Below are positions 61,485-64,000 of a stretch of 64,000 nt of DNA, piece by piece. The notes under the pieces were generated by a model, which searched no databases, was not told the DNA's origin, and saw only the letters and a program-made list of their open reading frames with translations. The position numbers and the translations under genes were made by a program. The stretch is from Sphaerisporangium corydalis. GTDB taxonomy: Bacteria > Actinomycetota > Actinomycetes > Streptosporangiales > Streptosporangiaceae. The first letter of the stretch is position 1, and every line of letters starts with the position of its first letter. The stretch spans positions 1 to 64,000 of the forward strand of contig NZ_JANZYP010000018.1 in the NCBI RefSeq assembly GCF_025506355.1, written 5' to 3'.

Positions 61485-62591
61485 GTGTTCGCAGACCTGC
61501 ATCGGGACGCGATCGTGGCAGACACCCACAACGACCTCCTGATGGCGGTGTCGGCCAGGCCGCCGGACCAGTGGGCGTCCTTCTTCCGGGAGCGGTGGCT
61601 GCCCCAGCTCCGCGACGGCGGCGTGGACGTGCAGGTGCTCCCAGTCTTCATCGACGACCAGTACCGCCCGGAGGGCGCGCTCCGCCAGACCCTGCGGATG
61701 ATCGAGTGCGCCCACGCGCTGGCCGAGGGCAACCCGGGCGAGGTGAGCCTGTGCCTGGACGGGCAGCAGATCGACGAGGCCCTGGCCCTCGGCAAGATCG
61801 CCCTGGTCCTCGCCCTGGAGAGCATGCCCGGCCTGGACGCCAGCGTGGAGCTGCTGCCCACGCTGTTCCGGCTGGGCGTCCGCGTCGCGTCCATCGCCCA
61901 CTGGGGGCGCACCCCGCTCGCCGACGGCAGCGGCGAGGACGCCACCGGCAGCCGCCTGACCGAGAACGGGGTCGCGGCGCTGCTGGAGATGGAACGGCTC
62001 GGCATGATCTTCGATATCTCCCACCTGGGCGCCTCCGGCGTCGCCCACGTGCTGGAGATCGCCACCCGGCCGGTGATCGCGACGCACTCCTCGGCGCGGG
62101 CCCTGCGCGACCACCACCGCAACCTCACCGACGGCCAGCTCCGCGCCGTCAGCGCCGGCGGCGGGGTCGTGTGCGTCAACTTCCTGGCGGCGTTCCTGTC
62201 GGAGAAGCCCGAGGGGTACACGGTGGAACGGCTGGCCGACCACATCCTGCACATCGCGGACATCGCGGGCGTCGACCACGTCGGCCTCGGCCCCGACTTC
62301 ATCAAGGAGGTCATGACCGACGTCACGCCCCCGTGCTGCGAGGACGTCAACACCCGCGGGCTCGACGCGCGCGCGTCCGTCCCCGGCCTGGACGGGCCGC
62401 GCGGGATGCCCCTGGTCACCGAGCAGCTCCTCAAACGCGGCCTGGACGAGGGCGACATCCGCAAGATCCTCGGCGGCAACGTGACGCGGCTGTTCCGCGA
62501 CGAGCTCGGCCGTCCGGGGCCGGTGCCCGCCGAGCCGCCGGCCTTCGCGTGGGAGGCTCCCGGGCGGGTCTCGCCGGAGCACGCCGGATGA
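61485..62591 (+). CDS. Membrane-dipeptidase-like peptidase (M19)
   Basis: 368 aa. N-terminal metal motif DTHNDLL, Glu in LALESMPGL, then SHLGASGV, ATHSSARALRDHHRNLTD and GVDHVGLGPDF are the M19 (renal dipeptidase) signatures. Binuclear zinc enzyme hydrolysing dipeptides; the family accepts a D-residue at the C-terminal position. No signal peptide, so cytoplasmic. GTG at 61485 preceded by GAGAGGAG. First gene of an overlapping operon with the M20 peptidase and a GNAT acetyltransferase. Confidence 0.93.
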   Translation: MFADLHRDAIVADTHNDLLMAVSARPPDQWASFFRERWLPQLRDGGVDVQVLPVFIDDQYRPEGALRQTLRMIECAHALAEGNPGEVSLCLDGQQIDEALALGKIALVLALESMPGLDASVELLPTLFRLGVRVASIAHWGRTPLADGSGEDATGSRLTENGVAALLEMERLGMIFDISHLGASGVAHVLEIATRPVIATHSSARALRDHHRNLTDGQLRAVSAGGGVVCVNFLAAFLSEKPEGYTVERLADHILHIADIAGVDHVGLGPDFIKEVMTDVTPPCCEDVNTRGLDARASVPGLDGPRGMPLVTEQLLKRGLDEGDIRKILGGNVTRLFRDELGRPGPVPAEPPAFAWEAPGRVSPEHAG

Positions 62592-63694
62592 CGCCGGGCG
62601 ATCTTCCCGCGATGCTGGACGACCTGGAGGAGCTCGTCCTGTGCGAGTCGTTCTCCGCCGACCTGGACGCGGTCGCCGCGAGCGCGGAGGTGGTCGCGGC
62701 CCTGGGCGCCCGGCACCTCGGCGCCCGGCCCGAGACGATCGTCGTGGACGGGGTCGCCCACCTGCGCTGGAGCTTCGGCGCGCCGCGCGTGCTCCTGCTC
62801 GGCCACCACGACACGGTGTGGCCGATCGGGTCGCTGCGCGAGCGCCCGTGGTCGGTGACCGATGGCGTCGCGCGCGGCCCCGGGGTGTTCGACATGAAGG
62901 CCGGGCTGGTGCAGATGTTCCACGCCCTGGGCTCGCTCGCGTCGCTGGACGGGGTGTGTGTGCTGGTCAACGGGGACGAGGAGCTGGGCTCCGGCACCTC
63001 GCGCGCGCTCATCGAGCAGAACGCGCGGGCGTGCTCGGCGTCGCTGGTGCTGGAGGCGAGCGGAAACGGCGGCGCGCTGAAGACCGCGCGCAAGGGCACC
63101 TCGAACTACCGGGTCACCGCGCACGGCGTGGCCGCGCACGCGGGCCTGGAGCCCGAGAAGGGGGCGAACGCCGGGGTCGAGCTGGCCCACCAGATCCTGG
63201 CCATCGCCGCCATGACCGACCCCACGGGCCGGGCGACGACGGTGACGCCCACGCTGATCAGCGGCGGGAGCAGCGGGAACACCGTCCCGGCGCTCGCGGC
63301 GGTCACCGTCGACGTGCGGGTGACCGACCAGGCGGCGCAGGACACGGTGGACGCCGGGATGCGCGCCCTCACGCCCAGGCTGGCGGGCACGCGCCTTGAG
63401 GTGACGGGCGGGCCGAACCGGCCGCCGATGGCCGCCTCCTCGTCGGCCGCGCTGTTCTCGCTGGCCGGGCGGGTGGCGGAGGAGCTGGGGCTGGGTCCGC
63501 TGAGCGGGGTGGCCGTGGGCGGCGCCTCGGACGGCAACTTCTCGGCGGGCGCCGGTTGCCCCACCCTGGACGGTCTCGGCGCGGTGGGCGGCGGGGCGCA
63601 CGCGGCGGACGAGCACCTGATCGTGGACGAGATGCCCCGCCGTGCGGCCCTGCTGGCCGGCCTGGTGGAGGCGCTCCTGAAAGGCCGCACGTGA
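62588..63694 (+). CDS. M20-family metallopeptidase/deacylase
   Basis: 368 aa. Metal-binding residues in LLGHHDTVWPIGSLRERP, VFDMKAGL (Asp), GDEELGSGTSR (Glu-Glu) and VLEASGNGG; the dimerisation domain is ~165-290; GASDGNFSAG and GGGAHAADEHL complete the site. The family includes amidohydrolases and N-acyl-amino-acid deacylases (succinyl- or acetyl-). ATG starts inside the dipeptidase stop (ATGA) and its own stop overlaps the next GTG (GTGA). In related operons such an enzyme removes a succinyl group from an N-succinylamino acid; here that is inference. Confidence 0.9.
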   Translation: MTPGDLPAMLDDLEELVLCESFSADLDAVAASAEVVAALGARHLGARPETIVVDGVAHLRWSFGAPRVLLLGHHDTVWPIGSLRERPWSVTDGVARGPGVFDMKAGLVQMFHALGSLASLDGVCVLVNGDEELGSGTSRALIEQNARACSASLVLEASGNGGALKTARKGTSNYRVTAHGVAAHAGLEPEKGANAGVELAHQILAIAAMTDPTGRATTVTPTLISGGSSGNTVPALAAVTVDVRVTDQAAQDTVDAGMRALTPRLAGTRLEVTGGPNRPPMAASSSAALFSLAGRVAEELGLGPLSGVAVGGASDGNFSAGAGCPTLDGLGAVGGGAHAADEHLIVDEMPRRAALLAGLVEALLKGRT

Positions 63695-64000
63695 CCACGC
63701 CGCTCCCCGGCGACGCGGCCGAACCGGCCGAAGCCGGGCCGGTCGAAATGGCCGGGCCGGTCGAAATGGCCGGGCCGGTCGAGGTGGACGGGCCAGTCGA
63801 GGTGGACGGGCCGACCGAAGCGGACGAAACAGCCGAAGCCGCCGCGCGGCGCGCGGGGGTGGAGGTCCGGGCGCTCGGCGGGATCGCCGAGTTCGAGCGG
63901 GCCGCCGCCCTGTTCGACGCCATCTGGAAGGCCGACCCCGGGAACGAGCCCGCCTCCGTCGAGCTCATGATCGCCCTGTCGCACACGGGCAACTACGTGT
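63691..64000 (+). CDS. GNAT-family acetyltransferase, 3' end beyond window
   Basis: First 103 codons only. After a repetitive acidic N-terminus (GPVEMA/GPVEVD units, ~15-45) the conserved start of the fold is VEVRALGGIAEFERAAALFD, then IWKADPGNEP and MIALSHTGNYV, which resembles the COG3375 group of acetyl/acyltransferases. GTG at 63691 overlaps the M20 stop. The same neighbour order (M20 - GNAT, followed by an N-acylamino-acid racemase) is known from D-amino-acid conversion operons; the racemase would lie to the right of the window. Confidence 0.7.
   Translation, partial: MTTPLPGDAAEPAEAGPVEMAGPVEMAGPVEVDGPVEVDGPTEADETAEAAARRAGVEVRALGGIAEFERAAALFDAIWKADPGNEPASVELMIALSHTGNYV
63736..63825 (+). 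repeat. Five tandem 18-bp units in the GNAT N-terminus
   Basis: GGGCCGGTCGAAATGGCC twice, then three diverging copies ending GGCCGACCGAAGCGGAC, encode GPVEMA, GPVEMA, GPVEVD, GPVEVD, GPTEAD. They keep the reading frame. The first two units are identical, a sign of recent duplication. Confidence 0.9.

Overview
The window is high-GC chromosomal DNA from a filamentous actinomycete. The best fit is Streptosporangiales (Streptosporangiaceae-like). The support is codon use with G/C at almost every third position, SepH, a SepF paralogue, DUF4193, DUF3710/DUF3159 around dut, a CeoBC-type TrkA pair, an AfsR-like SARP, leaderless starts and many GTG starts overlapping the upstream stop by four bases. 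This placement rests on gene content, not on a database match. I see no prophage, insertion sequence, CRISPR array, rRNA or tRNA. The only RNA gene found is rnpB.

Left part (1-12.3 kb): an XRE regulator with a small partner cut by the window edge, a coiled-coil miniprotein, a membrane-anchored pentapeptide-repeat protein, and a likely gene remnant beside two copies of a 44-bp repeat. A conserved housekeeping block follows. On the minus strand lie a TRAM-domain rRNA methyltransferase and an APC permease. Divergent from them are two TrkA-type subunits. Then come DUF3159, an OB-fold protein, DUF3710 and dut, all on the minus strand, and an AI-2E-family membrane protein.

Middle left (12.3-30 kb): valS (archaeal-type motifs), a DUF4235 protein, otsA, an EcsC-like protein with DUF4193, a two-component system, a 55-aa protein with a strong bidirectional terminator, inositol monophosphatase with an S9 peptidase, coproporphyrin/protoporphyrin ferrochelatase, a MltB-type lytic transglycosylase, an MFS carrier and a sugar-lactone oxidase.

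Middle right (30-47 kb): an outsized SepH (951 aa, mostly disordered repeats), two PH-domain membrane proteins, a DrrAB-type drug exporter converging on an AfsR-like SARP, a PEBP lipoprotein, a 663-aa membrane-anchored disordered protein, a SulP-STAS-beta-carbonic anhydrase fusion and an NAD-dependent epimerase.

Right part (47-64 kb): a MocR-type regulator, a SepF paralogue, several small hypothetical or secreted proteins, a CoA-binding protein, a RimJ-like acetyltransferase, a heterodimeric ABC exporter whose two ATPase domains are degenerate in complementary ways, a secreted two-repeat protein, rnpB with a recognisable promoter, an operon of Nif3-like, zinc-ribbon and RNase H/phosphatase proteins, a Baeyer-Villiger-type monooxygenase, and a tightly overlapping dipeptidase - M20 peptidase - GNAT operon running off the edge. 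That last operon resembles the D-amino-acid/N-succinylamino-acid salvage operons of other bacteria.

Across the window, nine gene 3' ends carry a short duplication that spans or abuts the stop codon. No standard feature type describes this pattern.
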